A stretch of 38,042 nt of DNA from Bryobacteraceae bacterium. GTDB lineage: Bacteria > Acidobacteriota > Terriglobia > Bryobacterales > Bryobacteraceae. The stretch is from positions 1-38,042 of the forward strand of contig JARKOC010000505.1 in NCBI GenBank assembly GCA_029975915.1, read 5' to 3'. The translations under genes were made by a program, and so were the position numbers. Below are positions 28,643 to 38,041 of the stretch, one piece after another; within the stretch, counting starts at the first letter, position 1, and the number at the start of each line of letters is the position of its first letter. The notes under the pieces were generated by a model, which saw only the letters and a list, made by a program, of their open reading frames with translations, made no database searches and was not told the DNA's origin.

Positions 28643-29529
28643 GCTTAAACCAACCCGTGGTGCAGATGATCCCCATCGACAAGATCCATGTGCAGAACCC
28701 CAGGACGCGCAACAAGGCGGTGTTTCAGGGGATCGTCGACAATATCTCCCACGTGGGGCTGAAACGCCCGATCACCGTCAGCCGCCGGAAGGGATCCGGC
28801 GAGGACAAAGAGTACGACCTGGTGTGCGGCCAAGGACGGCTTGAGGCGTGCCTCGCGCTCGGCGAACGCGAGGTCCCTGCTGTTGTCATTGATGCGTCCA
28901 AGGAAGAGCAGCTTCTGATGAGCCTTGTTGAAAACGTCGCGCGGCGCCCCTACTACGCCACGGAGTTGATACGGGAAGTTCGGGCACAGAAGGCTCGTGG
29001 CTGCAAGCCCGAGCAGATCGCCAAGAAACTTGACCTCGACGTGACTTACATCCACGGCATTGTCCGGCTGCTGGAACACGGAGAGGAGAGGCTGATCCGC
29101 GAAGTCGAAAACGGACGTGTGGCCCTGACTGTTGCGATACGGATCGCCAGCTCGAACGACGAGGAAATCCAACGAGTGCTGTGTGAGGCGTATGAGGACA
29201 ACAGCCTTCGCGGGCAGAAGCTGGCCACAGTGCGCCGCCTCATCGAGGAGAGGATGACGAAGGGGAAGGATGTGAAGGTCGGTGGGCCCAAGAAGCAGCG
29301 CGTCAGGCCGACGAAGGAGACGCTGTTGCGTGCCTACAAGGAAGAAACTCAGCGCCAGAAGCTGATGGTCAAGAAGGCGCGCCTAACGGAAAGCCGCTTA
29401 CTCATGATCCTATCGGCGCTCAAGACCATGCTTCAGGATGAGAATTTCATCACGATGCTTCGGGCCGAAGGGCTCGACAACATGCCGAAATACCTGGCGG
29501 ACAAGATCAAGTACGGAGGACAGAAATAG
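28639..29529 (+). CDS. ParB/RepB-like partition protein, first copy
   Basis: 296 aa, 4-nt overlap with the recombinase gene. The N-terminal ParB/Srx-type domain has IPIDKIHVQNPRTRN, GQGRLEAC (64-71, in place of the ParB nucleotide-binding motif GERR) and SLVENVARRPY (95-105). An HTH follows near KPEQIAKKLDLDVTYIHGIV, and then a basic helical tail. This family binds partition sites and, as ParB, uses CTP. No ParA is encoded beside it, so classical segregation is unlikely; a role in recombination or regulation of the element is more plausible (inference). Confidence 0.88.
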   Translation: MSLNQPVVQMIPIDKIHVQNPRTRNKAVFQGIVDNISHVGLKRPITVSRRKGSGEDKEYDLVCGQGRLEACLALGEREVPAVVIDASKEEQLLMSLVENVARRPYYATELIREVRAQKARGCKPEQIAKKLDLDVTYIHGIVRLLEHGEERLIREVENGRVALTVAIRIASSNDEEIQRVLCEAYEDNSLRGQKLATVRRLIEERMTKGKDVKVGGPKKQRVRPTKETLLRAYKEETQRQKLMVKKARLTESRLLMILSALKTMLQDENFITMLRAEGLDNMPKYLADKIKYGGQK

Positions 29530-29531
29530 GG

Positions 29532-30452
29532 ATGGCCCAATCAGTAAAGAAGGCGTTTCGCGTCGAGGGCATTAGCCTCAGGCTGGCAGATATCGTTCCC
29601 TCCAAGCAGCTGAAGGCCTTCGTGCGTGCTGGCCGAAAGTATAAGCAGATTGCATCCTCCATCGCCGAGGTGGGCATTATCGAGCCGCTCGTAGTGTTCC
29701 CGCTGAGTGGCGAGGCGGGAAAGTTCATGCTGCTGGATGGCCATCTCCGCTTCGACGTCCTGCAGCAAAGCGGCGCCACAGAGGCGCCATGTCTAATCTC
29801 TACGGAAGATGAGGCCTACACGTACAACAAGCGTGTCAACCGCCTGGCGACAATCCAGGAGCACTACATGATTCTCAAGGCGATCGAGAACGGTGTTTCC
29901 AGCCAGCGTATCGCCCGCGCGCTGGACGTGAACATTTCCGCCATCCGGCAGAAGGTCAACCTTCTGGATGGCATCTGCCAGGAAGCCATCGATCTACTGA
30001 AGAACAAGCACATCGCGACGCAGGCGTTCAAGATTCTGAAGAAGATGAAGCCGCTTCGCCAGGTCGAGGTGGCGGAGATGCTCGTGGCGGCCAACAACTA
30101 TTCCATGTCCTACGTGAAGGCCCTATATGCGGCCACGAATCGCGCTCTCCTTTTGGATGAGGACAAGCCGAAGAAGGTGGATGGTCTGTCGGCGGAGCAA
30201 ATGCTCCGGATGGAACGCGAAATCGAAGGACTGCAGAAGGACCTGAAGCTGATCGAGGAGTCCTACGGGACGGAGATGCTGAACCTCGTCCTTGCGCGCG
30301 CCTACCTCCTGAAGCTACTGAACAACACCCGCGTAGTCCGCTATCTGGGCCAGAACCATGCCGATTTGCTGTCGGCATTGCGAACCGTTGTGGACTCAGT
30401 GTCGTCTGAGGGCCAAGTCCTGGAGGCTGAGGGGAGTGTGGTAACGCAATGA
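29532..30452 (+). CDS. ParB/RepB-like partition protein, second copy (RepB C-terminal type)
   Basis: 306 aa, starting 2 nt after the previous stop. The ParB-type region has ADIVPSKQLKAF, IIEPLVVFP and LLDGHLRFDVL (GHLR at 70-73). An HTH follows (SSQRIARALDVNISAIRQKV), then a helical segment, IATQAFKILKKMKPLRQVEV, typical of the RepB plasmid-partition C-terminal domain. It differs from the first copy, so the two may form a heteromer on DNA. With the recombinase it makes a three-gene cassette. No replication gene is visible, so this is not a plasmid backbone. Confidence 0.88.
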   Translation: MAQSVKKAFRVEGISLRLADIVPSKQLKAFVRAGRKYKQIASSIAEVGIIEPLVVFPLSGEAGKFMLLDGHLRFDVLQQSGATEAPCLISTEDEAYTYNKRVNRLATIQEHYMILKAIENGVSSQRIARALDVNISAIRQKVNLLDGICQEAIDLLKNKHIATQAFKILKKMKPLRQVEVAEMLVAANNYSMSYVKALYAATNRALLLDEDKPKKVDGLSAEQMLRMEREIEGLQKDLKLIEESYGTEMLNLVLARAYLLKLLNNTRVVRYLGQNHADLLSALRTVVDSVSSEGQVLEAEGSVVTQ

Positions 30453-30475
30453 CCCCGCTTCGAAACTGGGTCATT
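30448..30475. repeat. 8-bp inverted repeat at the module boundary
   Basis: AATGACCC at 30448-30455 and GGGTCATT at 30468-30475 are perfect inverted arms around a 12-nt loop, overlapping the ParB stop and ending at the convergent tail-fibre stop. It may be a bidirectional terminator without a T-run, or a recombination or end site of the recombinase/ParB element. No partner repeat was found at the left side (26772-27079). Confidence 0.5.
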
Positions 30476-32344
30476 CTATGGGTTTGTGTAAAGCAGAATG
30501 TACCCGAGCGTGGTCCCGGCAGGCGTCTTGATTTTGAGTACGCCGGACCAGCCGGATGGATTGTTGGCGGCCCCGAGTTCAGCGAACCGATAGCCGTTTC
30601 CTGAGCCAGCGGCGAGGATGAGCTCGCCGCTGCCGGTGAGTTCCAGGAGTGAGTTGTCGGCGAGATTGGAGCCAGGGCCGTGGATTTTGAAGGGTGATGT
30701 TGTGGAATCCGTGGCGGCGATCACGGTTGGACCGGCGGCGACGCCGGAGGCGACGTGCGGGGCCTGGGAAGCCCACGTGCGGGTGTAGGCGGCTTGCGGG
30801 TCGTCGCCCTGCTGCAGGCAGGCACCCCACAGGTGGATATCGCCGGTGGTCCAGTCGTCGCCGTTGGCGGCGTACTGGCGGACGACGATCCAAAGGCCGG
30901 TTTGGCCTGTCGCGAGTGTGCCGGTGATCTTGAAGCGCTGCCAGGAAGTCGTCAGCGTCACCTGCGTCGGCCCAGCCAGGTAGGCGGCGTAGGCGTTGTT
31001 GACGATGGCAAGGGAGATCTTGCGCGTGCCAGACGCCACGCGCGCCCAGACGTAGAAGGTGTAGGTGCCACCGTCCGTCAGGCCGGCAACCTGCTGCTGA
31101 ATGACCGGTGTCGTGGTGACGCCGGTGATCACGTCGGCGGTCTGGTTGCCGTCCGGCGCGATGATGGCGTTCGAGGTGACCGAGCAGGAGCCACCGTTCT
31201 TGTCCCAGGCGCCCGCGGCGAAGTCCTCGGAGTGCTTCGCCATGTTCTCCAGCGGGCCGCCGATGGTCTGGTGGGGGCCGCAATCAACGGGGCCGGTGAA
31301 GTGGTCACCCGCGCGGTCGGCGGGCACGTACCTAAGGGCGTTGGTGATCTCGCCGGCAACCGGCGGCGCGGCGTTGACGACCACGCTGACGCGATCGTTG
31401 GTCGGATCGTCGGCGGCGTCGAGCGTCACGCGCGTGCCCTCGACCAAGTTGATCGCACTGCGGGAGCCGACGTCGGCGCCGTTGTGCTGGACCTTGTGGG
31501 GCAATTCGCCGCTCACGATGTCGCTGGCGGTGTGGGTGTGGCCCGGAAGGTCGGCTGCCGCGAGGTTGGCACCCGCCGTAACGCGTCCCTTCGCATCCAC
31601 AGTGACCTTCGGATACGTGCCGGGCGAGGCGCCGGAGGCGGGCAACGACAGCACACCCGACTCGACGGCCAGGCCACCAGCGGGATCGACCTGCGCAATG
31701 CCCTTGCTCGCGTAGCCGGCGTCGGGATAGGAGAACGTCCCGAAGGTCTGCCCGGGCGCGAAGTCTACGATGGCGTCCATGGCGAGATGGTTCTGGGCGT
31801 TCAGAGCCATCCCGAGATCACCCGAGTCGTCGGCCTTCCGCCACTTCACCGCGCCCGCGTTCGGCAGACGGACGAGGCCGGTGCCGGACTTCGCGCCGGA
31901 CCCGAACTGCGCGCCATCCTGGAACGTCTTGGCGCCGGTGACGACCTGGTCGCCGGCGGCGCGGACGTAGTTGCGCGCGGCCGCAGTGCCCAGTTCGTTC
32001 TCGATGGCGATAACCGCGGACTGGAGTGCTGTGAGGAAGCCGGAGACCATGTTGGCCCGGACGGTGGAGCCGTTCTGGTGCACGGCAGCAACGGTCCCGA
32101 AGGCGCCGCGGATGCAGCCCGTAAACTGGGTGGCTGTCTTCGCCATGTAGACGATCAGTTCATCGTCGATTGACAGGATGCCGCAAGCGTCGGCGAAGCC
32201 CACCGACGTGGATTCCACGCTGATGGTCGAGTCGCCCGCCCCAATGGCATTCGTCGCCGTGGTTTCGAGCGGCTTCGACTGGAAGGCATCAACAGGTGTG
32301 AACAGGCTCGATGCGTCGTCGATCGCGGTTGGGAACTTAGCCAT
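30476..32344 (-). CDS. Phage tail-fibre-like protein
   Basis: 622 aa. Fibre hallmarks: DAKGRVTAG (250-258) and GHTHTASDI (268-276), with beta-rich repeats and no enzyme motif. Residues about 380-540 (from SEDFAAGAW to GACLQQGD) resemble a carbohydrate-binding jelly-roll like that in many receptor-binding proteins. It would sit at the tail tip and contact the host surface. It overlaps the upstream tail gene by 8 nt, the usual arrangement in a tail operon. It converges with the recombinase/ParB module. Confidence 0.8.
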   Translation of the reverse strand: MAKFPTAIDDASSLFTPVDAFQSKPLETTATNAIGAGDSTISVESTSVGFADACGILSIDDELIVYMAKTATQFTGCIRGAFGTVAAVHQNGSTVRANMVSGFLTALQSAVIAIENELGTAAARNYVRAAGDQVVTGAKTFQDGAQFGSGAKSGTGLVRLPNAGAVKWRKADDSGDLGMALNAQNHLAMDAIVDFAPGQTFGTFSYPDAGYASKGIAQVDPAGGLAVESGVLSLPASGASPGTYPKVTVDAKGRVTAGANLAAADLPGHTHTASDIVSGELPHKVQHNGADVGSRSAINLVEGTRVTLDAADDPTNDRVSVVVNAAPPVAGEITNALRYVPADRAGDHFTGPVDCGPHQTIGGPLENMAKHSEDFAAGAWDKNGGSCSVTSNAIIAPDGNQTADVITGVTTTPVIQQQVAGLTDGGTYTFYVWARVASGTRKISLAIVNNAYAAYLAGPTQVTLTTSWQRFKITGTLATGQTGLWIVVRQYAANGDDWTTGDIHLWGACLQQGDDPQAAYTRTWASQAPHVASGVAAGPTVIAATDSTTSPFKIHGPGSNLADNSLLELTGSGELILAAGSGNGYRFAELGAANNPSGWSGVLKIKTPAGTTLGYILLYTNP

Positions 32345-35300
32345 TGAGACCTCGGCTGTTGCAGGGGAACCGGTTGAGGGCGCCGTCCGCCGGCGGCGCG
32401 AAGGGCACCGCGATGATGACGGGTTCGGCGCGCACCGCCCGCGGCTTGTGGTAGATCGCGCTCTGTGGCACTCTCCCGTTGAGCGCCGTCAACGGCACCG
32501 GCCTGCTGTTCAGGCAGAACTGGTCGAAGGCCCAGAAGCACAGCGATCCGATGTCGGTCTGTTTCCACATCGAGTAGGCCTGGAGATATGGCGGATCGGC
32601 GGTGCCGAAGATGCCCGTTAGGTACATGCACTCGTCGCCTGGACGGCCCAATCCCAGTGGGAACCTCATGGTCTGTTTCATGAGCACGGCGTTCTTCTGC
32701 CGGACGTCGTAATCGAAGCCTTCCGCGCGGAAGTACTTCACGCCGTAGCTGGAGGTCTTCCACTGCTCCGGCAGGTTGACGTGCATATTGAGGCGGCGGA
32801 AGCCAGCGTTCGGCGCAGGCATGCCTTGGTTGGCGTCGAGCGGCCAGAGGCACTCGAAGACGGCGGACGGATGATAACGGCGCACGTAGTCAATGACTTC
32901 GGAGCAGTACTCCCAGATGTGATCGCGTAGGAAGTCGGCGGACTGCTGATCGTCGGCTGGATTGTCAGTGTTGGCAAGGAAGCGGTGCATCGGGCGGCCG
33001 AAGCGAGCGAAGAAGTCTGCCTTGGTCCCGTCGTCGTAGAAGGGCATCCCGGAGTCGTTCGGGAAATACCACCATTGCGTCTCACCGAACTGAAGAACGA
33101 TCGGCTGCCCGGCGGCCGCGAGTTGATCGGCGCACTCCTTGTACATCTGCTTCAGATATGCCCGAACGCGCGAGCCGAAGTGCATCTGTGTGGACGGCAC
33201 GGGCAGATCTACAGGAGCGCCGTCCCAGTAGCGTGCGGCCATCGCTACTGGAGGCCGGTAGCACTCCATCGAGAAGGCGAAACTGGACGGGATGCCAGCC
33301 TGGTGGAGTTGCGACGCCAAGTCACGAATCCAGTTGCGGGCGCCCTGCGTCATTACCGGCGAGATGGTGTCGATCATCTCCCAATCGCCCTCGGCACCGG
33401 CCGTAGAGAGATTCGGAGTCCCCTGGACAGCGGTCAGGCTGGCGCTCGTCGTGATGGAGAAGGTGTAGCCCGGCGCGCGTGAACGGATGTTGAGGCCGCC
33501 CGAAGAACTCGTGCACCAGACGCCGGGGAAGGTCACGTTGAGCATCGCGCGAAGGTGGCCGGCGACGTCGGCGTCGCTGAGCCCTGCCCCCGGCGAGAAG
33601 TAGAGCGTTGTCCCCGACAGGCTGATCCACAGCGGCTCATCCGGCTGCCAGGCGCCGAGGCTCACGGCGCAGTTCGGGTAGGTCGCCTCGACGCGCCGCC
33701 GCTTGTTGTTCCAGAAGACACCCATGTAGACATCGGCGTGGCCGCGGAAGCCGAGCGTGTCGAGGTGCCAGACGTGCCAGGCCGGCGGCTTCTTGTAACC
33801 ATGGTCCGTATCGAAGTCGATTGCGAGCGAGATGTTCTCGTACACCTCCGGAGCATCCGGCACATCCTGCGGGCCTAAGGGCCAGAGGTAGTCGTAGTAG
33901 AAGAAGTAGCCGGTGCTGGCCGCGTTCTTGTCGAACAGCGCCGTGATCTCGACGAGGTGCGCGCCGGGGGCGATGTCCGCGCCAATCCTTTTCATCGCAG
34001 CGAGGCCGTTGTAGTCGTTCAGGTAGAGATCGAAGACCTGCGGTGCGCCGCCGTCGATGACGACCTGAATCTTGCCTGCGCTTGTGCCGAGCCAGGTCCC
34101 GACGTAGAGATCGTGGAGCGCGTCGCGTTGATAGCGGACGGTCACTCGGCGCAGGTCCTTCGCCGACGACGGCGCGCAGCGCTTCGCGTGGCCGCCGCTC
34201 CACCAGCCTGCCCCGTAGGACGCCTCCTCCCAGTAGCCGGCATAAGTGGCACCCTTGGTCTCCTCTAGGCGGTCGTTCTCGTTTGGACCTCCGACCTTCA
34301 GCGCCGTGGGCCCGGAGAGCGTGATGTTCGAGATCGCGACCTGCCATTCCACATCGGAACGGGTTCCAGTGATCGTTGAGATCCACTGGACGGGAGTACC
34401 GGTGCTCCAGGCCTGGGGAGCCGAAGAGTCTTCGCCACGACGGACCAGGATGCGGTAATACCAGGTGGTCGGTACATCCGGGTCCGGCTTGACCAGGCCG
34501 AAGTTGGCGAGGCAGGTGATGCGCTCCTCGGTCGTCGCATTTCCGACGTAGTACTTCGTGCCGCCGGACATCGACTCGGCGTTGGTGAGGCGCCATTCCT
34601 CCTGTGTGCCGACCGGTGACGCGGGAACCACGTCCATGAGGAACCCGCCGTTGGCCAATCCGAACTCCACATCCTCAAAGCGTGGCGCGAAGGTCAGGTG
34701 CACTTTCACGATGTCCGTTGCTGGCACCGCCACGAGCGACTGCCGGTCGCCGTTTTTGTATCCCGGCAAGGAGCCGAACGGGAACTGGAAACGGTACGTC
34801 CGGTCGTTGCGCGCACCCTGGACCATGCTGGCCGCGGACGTCACACCATCCGCGAGGACCACGATCGCGTTCTCCGGGTTCACGGACTGGCGCACCGGGA
34901 TTCCGTTGGCCTCACGCCCCGATTGCCCCATCTGTCCGGTAAGCCCCAGGTTGATGTTCGCCGACGTGTTGGTCGTCCCGAAGCCGGCGACAGCGAGGCT
35001 TGCGGGCTGTTCGCCGTAGTCAGGTAGGGGGTGGTCCACGATGCGGTCTCGGAGCGTGCGGCCGAAATGGCGCGCGCGAGGCAGCACACGGCAGGTGATG
35101 TTGTAGATCTTCCCGTAATGCGGCTTGGTGAAGTACGCCGTGAAACTGCCTCCCCCGGCTGAGAGAACCTTCACGACTTCATCGTGCGCGGTGCCGATGT
35201 CGACGCCGACGTAGTCGCCCGCGCGGATCTCGGCTGATGAGGCAACCTGCGCCGTGTAGATGCCCGGCACGAAGCGCGTGAGCGTCGCCGGCGCAGAACC

Positions 35301-36149
35301 GCTGTTGGTCGAAACCCGGACCGGACCATTTACGCCGGCCTCAAGGCTCACCGTGATGACGTTGCCCGCAGCGCTGCAATCGACCAGGTAGCTGGAGATG
35401 CCGACCATCGACGCCAGGCGGGACGCGATGTCGGCGGCATCCGTGGCGCCCGCCTCTTGGATGCCTGCGCCGCCGCCGTTGACCAACAGGTAGTGGTAGA
35501 AGTTGGGGTCGTCCTGCCACCAGATGGACTGCTCACACGAAGGCGCGTCCACAGCGCCGATGTTGTTCAACAGGCGAGTTTCGAGGCTGCAGAACGCGAT
35601 GGCCTCGGGCGACGTGCACGACCAGCGCGTGCCCATGAAGTAGACGTAAGCCGCGTCCGTGAGCGCTGGCGTCGGCCCGCCGACGAGCGCATCCAGGTCC
35701 TCGGCCTTCTTGTCCTCAAGGGCGATATGGAACGAGCCCGGCGTGAAGCCGCCGGAGAGCACCGAGCAGTGTGCCATCAACGGGACTTCGTAGATGTCAC
35801 CGTTGCCGGTGGTGATTGTCAGTTTGTCCCACCCGACCGACGGGTACTTCACGCAGTCCGGCCGGACGTTGCCCTCCTCGCCGTTCACGGGCACCACCTG
35901 CATGTCGAACTGGAGCGTGACGCCGGACAGATCCGTCACCGGAAGCGGCTTCAGGCGCAGGTGGTTGTAGTAATCGTAGGCGCTGAAGAGTTGGACATTA
36001 GCAAAGTCCTCGGCCGCCTGGAAGATGCCGGAAATCTGGAAGCCGGTCTCAGTGGCGTCATGGATGGTGGTGGTGGCGGCGCGGCCGGAGAATCCCTGCA
36101 GTTGGATGGTCCTGCGGGGATCGAACATGTGGAGGGGCTCAGCGGACAT
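32337..36149 (-). CDS. Large phage tail protein with glycosidase-like C-terminal part
   Basis: 1270 aa from the ATG at 36149 (MSAEPLHMFDPRRTIQLQGF, with GGAG just upstream). The frame is open to 36260, but that would run into the divergent gene at 36214. The N-terminal 900 residues are beta-rich and unrecognised. From about 940 to 1220 the protein looks like a TIM-barrel-type hydrolase: FAFSMECYRPP, then LQFGETQWWYFPND with a Glu in the place of a glycosidase acid, VFECLWPLD, and SLCFWAFDQF. It may cut surface polysaccharide (inference). It lies next to the fibre gene, which fits a host-contact tail component. Confidence 0.7.
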   Translation of the reverse strand: MSAEPLHMFDPRRTIQLQGFSGRAATTTIHDATETGFQISGIFQAAEDFANVQLFSAYDYYNHLRLKPLPVTDLSGVTLQFDMQVVPVNGEEGNVRPDCVKYPSVGWDKLTITTGNGDIYEVPLMAHCSVLSGGFTPGSFHIALEDKKAEDLDALVGGPTPALTDAAYVYFMGTRWSCTSPEAIAFCSLETRLLNNIGAVDAPSCEQSIWWQDDPNFYHYLLVNGGGAGIQEAGATDAADIASRLASMVGISSYLVDCSAAGNVITVSLEAGVNGPVRVSTNSGSAPATLTRFVPGIYTAQVASSAEIRAGDYVGVDIGTAHDEVVKVLSAGGGSFTAYFTKPHYGKIYNITCRVLPRARHFGRTLRDRIVDHPLPDYGEQPASLAVAGFGTTNTSANINLGLTGQMGQSGREANGIPVRQSVNPENAIVVLADGVTSAASMVQGARNDRTYRFQFPFGSLPGYKNGDRQSLVAVPATDIVKVHLTFAPRFEDVEFGLANGGFLMDVVPASPVGTQEEWRLTNAESMSGGTKYYVGNATTEERITCLANFGLVKPDPDVPTTWYYRILVRRGEDSSAPQAWSTGTPVQWISTITGTRSDVEWQVAISNITLSGPTALKVGGPNENDRLEETKGATYAGYWEEASYGAGWWSGGHAKRCAPSSAKDLRRVTVRYQRDALHDLYVGTWLGTSAGKIQVVIDGGAPQVFDLYLNDYNGLAAMKRIGADIAPGAHLVEITALFDKNAASTGYFFYYDYLWPLGPQDVPDAPEVYENISLAIDFDTDHGYKKPPAWHVWHLDTLGFRGHADVYMGVFWNNKRRRVEATYPNCAVSLGAWQPDEPLWISLSGTTLYFSPGAGLSDADVAGHLRAMLNVTFPGVWCTSSSGGLNIRSRAPGYTFSITTSASLTAVQGTPNLSTAGAEGDWEMIDTISPVMTQGARNWIRDLASQLHQAGIPSSFAFSMECYRPPVAMAARYWDGAPVDLPVPSTQMHFGSRVRAYLKQMYKECADQLAAAGQPIVLQFGETQWWYFPNDSGMPFYDDGTKADFFARFGRPMHRFLANTDNPADDQQSADFLRDHIWEYCSEVIDYVRRYHPSAVFECLWPLDANQGMPAPNAGFRRLNMHVNLPEQWKTSSYGVKYFRAEGFDYDVRQKNAVLMKQTMRFPLGLGRPGDECMYLTGIFGTADPPYLQAYSMWKQTDIGSLCFWAFDQFCLNSRPVPLTALNGRVPQSAIYHKPRAVRAEPVIIAVPFAPPADGALNRFPCNSRGLNG

Positions 36150-36213
36150 GGTCTCCAGTAGGTAGGGAGTAATCGCCGATGCGCATAGATCATCGGTCTG
36201 CGACAATTCGTTC

Positions 36214-37035
36214 ATGAGGGAACAGGCGAAGGTGCCCCGCCTCGCAAAGGTGGGGGACAAGACCGAGCGGGACCATTGGGGTCACATGCGAACGCTGATT
36301 CCCCACTACGAGACATTCTGGCAGCTGTTCGTTTACCCTTTGCGCTCGGATGGGTCGATTTGGTTTCGGGACGGAGTTGACAGCAGCCTCGAAGGAATCG
36401 CCATCGCCAGCTACTCTACGTTCGCAGCGTTGGCTCGTGCTCGTCACAAGATATTCGTGGACAACGAACAATATCGACACGTGGAGGAACTCTACGCGGC
36501 AATACAGCGGAGTGCGGAGATCGGTGTCAAGCTCATGCAGCAGTTCGCCGCCTTCTATGCTGCCCTTGCGAGTCGCAGCCCGGCCTTTTCCGCTGAGCCA
36601 TTGCAGGGTTTCATCGATGACCGACTGAAGCGATACCGCAATCTACTCCATGACGCGATCATGGCAATGCCGAAGGATTCGCGCGGGAGGCGCCTTGTCC
36701 CACTTCCTGACAGTATCGACGAGTATCGATCCTGGACGAAGACGATGTACAGTTTCCGTCCAGAGTGTTTTGTGGTAGCGGCAGACCAGTTGAAGAGCGA
36801 CTTTCGTGCAACGTGCTCCCGTCTTGAGGAGAACTGGAAGATGATGAGTGCCGCGCATCAGGACTTGGTAGTATTGCCGGCTTTTCAAGCCGCTCTGTCC
36901 AAAGGCCGCCACGTTCCCCAGTTGATGGCCGCGCCGCCGGCATCGGGTGCGTTCTTCCTCGGTGCTAGCAGCGCGGGTGGCCAGCCAACTTCGGGCGCTT
37001 TCGCTTTTCCTGGAACCAAGCCAAGAACGATGTGA
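36214..37035 (+). CDS. Unrecognised protein, opposite-strand insertion in tail genes
   Basis: 273 aa, predicted mostly helical, with a low-complexity C-terminus containing two SGAF repeats (ASGAFFLG and TSGAFAFPG). I do not recognise it. No Shine-Dalgarno precedes the ATG at 36214; a second in-frame ATG at 36286 has a better GGGG upstream and avoids the tail gene's open frame. It is the only plus-strand gene among minus-strand tail genes, the classic position of a prophage cargo (moron) gene expressed on its own promoter in the lysogen. Such genes often provide immunity or defence, but nothing in the sequence proves it. Confidence 0.65.
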   Translation: MREQAKVPRLAKVGDKTERDHWGHMRTLIPHYETFWQLFVYPLRSDGSIWFRDGVDSSLEGIAIASYSTFAALARARHKIFVDNEQYRHVEELYAAIQRSAEIGVKLMQQFAAFYAALASRSPAFSAEPLQGFIDDRLKRYRNLLHDAIMAMPKDSRGRRLVPLPDSIDEYRSWTKTMYSFRPECFVVAADQLKSDFRATCSRLEENWKMMSAAHQDLVVLPAFQAALSKGRHVPQLMAAPPASGAFFLGASSAGGQPTSGAFAFPGTKPRTM

Positions 37036-37204
37036 TCCGGTTGGTGAGCGCTCTTCTCGAAACCGATGCTATCATCCATTGCGAGACTCTCGGGATCCGC
37101 CAGAAGTAGTCAGTAATCGGAAATCTGGAATTGGCAGGCGCCTCCACCGCAGCATGTTCCAGGCCTGCGGATTCCCGCAACGGTTCAGGGGAGTGCGGCC
37201 CTGC

Positions 37205-38041
37205 TCACGTTTGGATTACAACCGTCAAGTCCGAACCCGGATTTGGCGATGCCACTGCCTTGATGTCGAACGTGAGGTCGTTGCCCTCGTGCAGAATCGG
37301 TGTTGGCCAGATGCAAGGGCGGATCGAGCAGGCCGGGTGGTCCTTTGTCACCACGGCATCGAACGTCTGTGACTCTGGATCGACCGCGAGGACTTCGACG
37401 CACTCCTCGTTCTCGGTGCCGAGCTCCAGGAACACAAACCGGCCTACCTCGAGTCCGGTGGTCGAAGCGTCGTAGGAGGCGGTTGCGATGGTTTGCGCCG
37501 TGCCACTTCCGGTGATCGCGTTGAGGGTGAACAGCCCGTAGTCGGCATACGGCAGGCGGCGCGTCTCCGGCGGACCATAGCCGGCGTCGACCAGATAATC
37601 GTAGGTGGTTTTGTACCCGTCCGGCAGCTTTTGTGCGATGCCCATCTTCTCCAGCACTTCCCAGGTCCCGCCACCGTCCCGGCTGATCTTCACGACATAT
37701 GCGGACTGCCCGTCAGTGGTTGGCTGCTGCACGTAAGCGAACACGCAACGGAGCGAGGCCGGATCGTGGACCTTCATGGGGATCGCCACTTCGTCCTGCG
37801 CCGCGAGAGCGCCGGGAATCTGGAACGTGTAGGCGCCGCCAGAGCACGTCCGTTCGCCAGGCATGAACGGCTCGTTGTGGTGGGAGAGCGGGAAGACGGT
37901 GAATGGACCGTAGCCGAAGTGATTCGCCACTCCGACGACTGCGGCCACGATGCAGGCCGACGGGAGCTTTGCTTCGATGCGCGCGGGCAGTCCCGGCGTC
38001 CGGAAGAACCCCTTCTTCACGGCCATGGTGAACATCTTCAT
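37205..38041 (-). CDS. Phage tail-like protein (start possibly outside the window)
   Basis: 278 aa from an ATG at the very edge (38041). The frame may extend further, and internal ATGs (for example MFTMAVKKGF) are also possible. The sequence is beta-rich with no enzyme motif, and the segment YVVKISRDGGGTWEVLEKMG looks like tail or fibre sequence. It probably belongs to the same prophage tail operon as the genes at 30476-36149, interrupted by the plus-strand cargo gene. 37036-37204 between the two shows nothing I can name. Confidence 0.65.
   Translation of the reverse strand: MKMFTMAVKKGFFRTPGLPARIEAKLPSACIVAAVVGVANHFGYGPFTVFPLSHHNEPFMPGERTCSGGAYTFQIPGALAAQDEVAIPMKVHDPASLRCVFAYVQQPTTDGQSAYVVKISRDGGGTWEVLEKMGIAQKLPDGYKTTYDYLVDAGYGPPETRRLPYADYGLFTLNAITGSGTAQTIATASYDASTTGLEVGRFVFLELGTENEECVEVLAVDPESQTFDAVVTKDHPACSIRPCIWPTPILHEGNDLTFDIKAVASPNPGSDLTVVIQT

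Noticed and set aside
27080..30452. Plasmid partition and replication backbone
   Set aside because: Two ParB-like genes are present but no ParA, no replication initiator and no iteron array were seen.
30755..32173. Plus-strand open frame of 472 codons, Gly/Val/Arg-rich
   Set aside because: Shadow of the tail-fibre gene, whose frame shows the GHTHTASDI and AKGRVT motifs.
33637..34596. Minus-strand open frame of 319 codons rich in Arg
   Set aside because: Out-of-frame reading of the large tail protein on the same strand.
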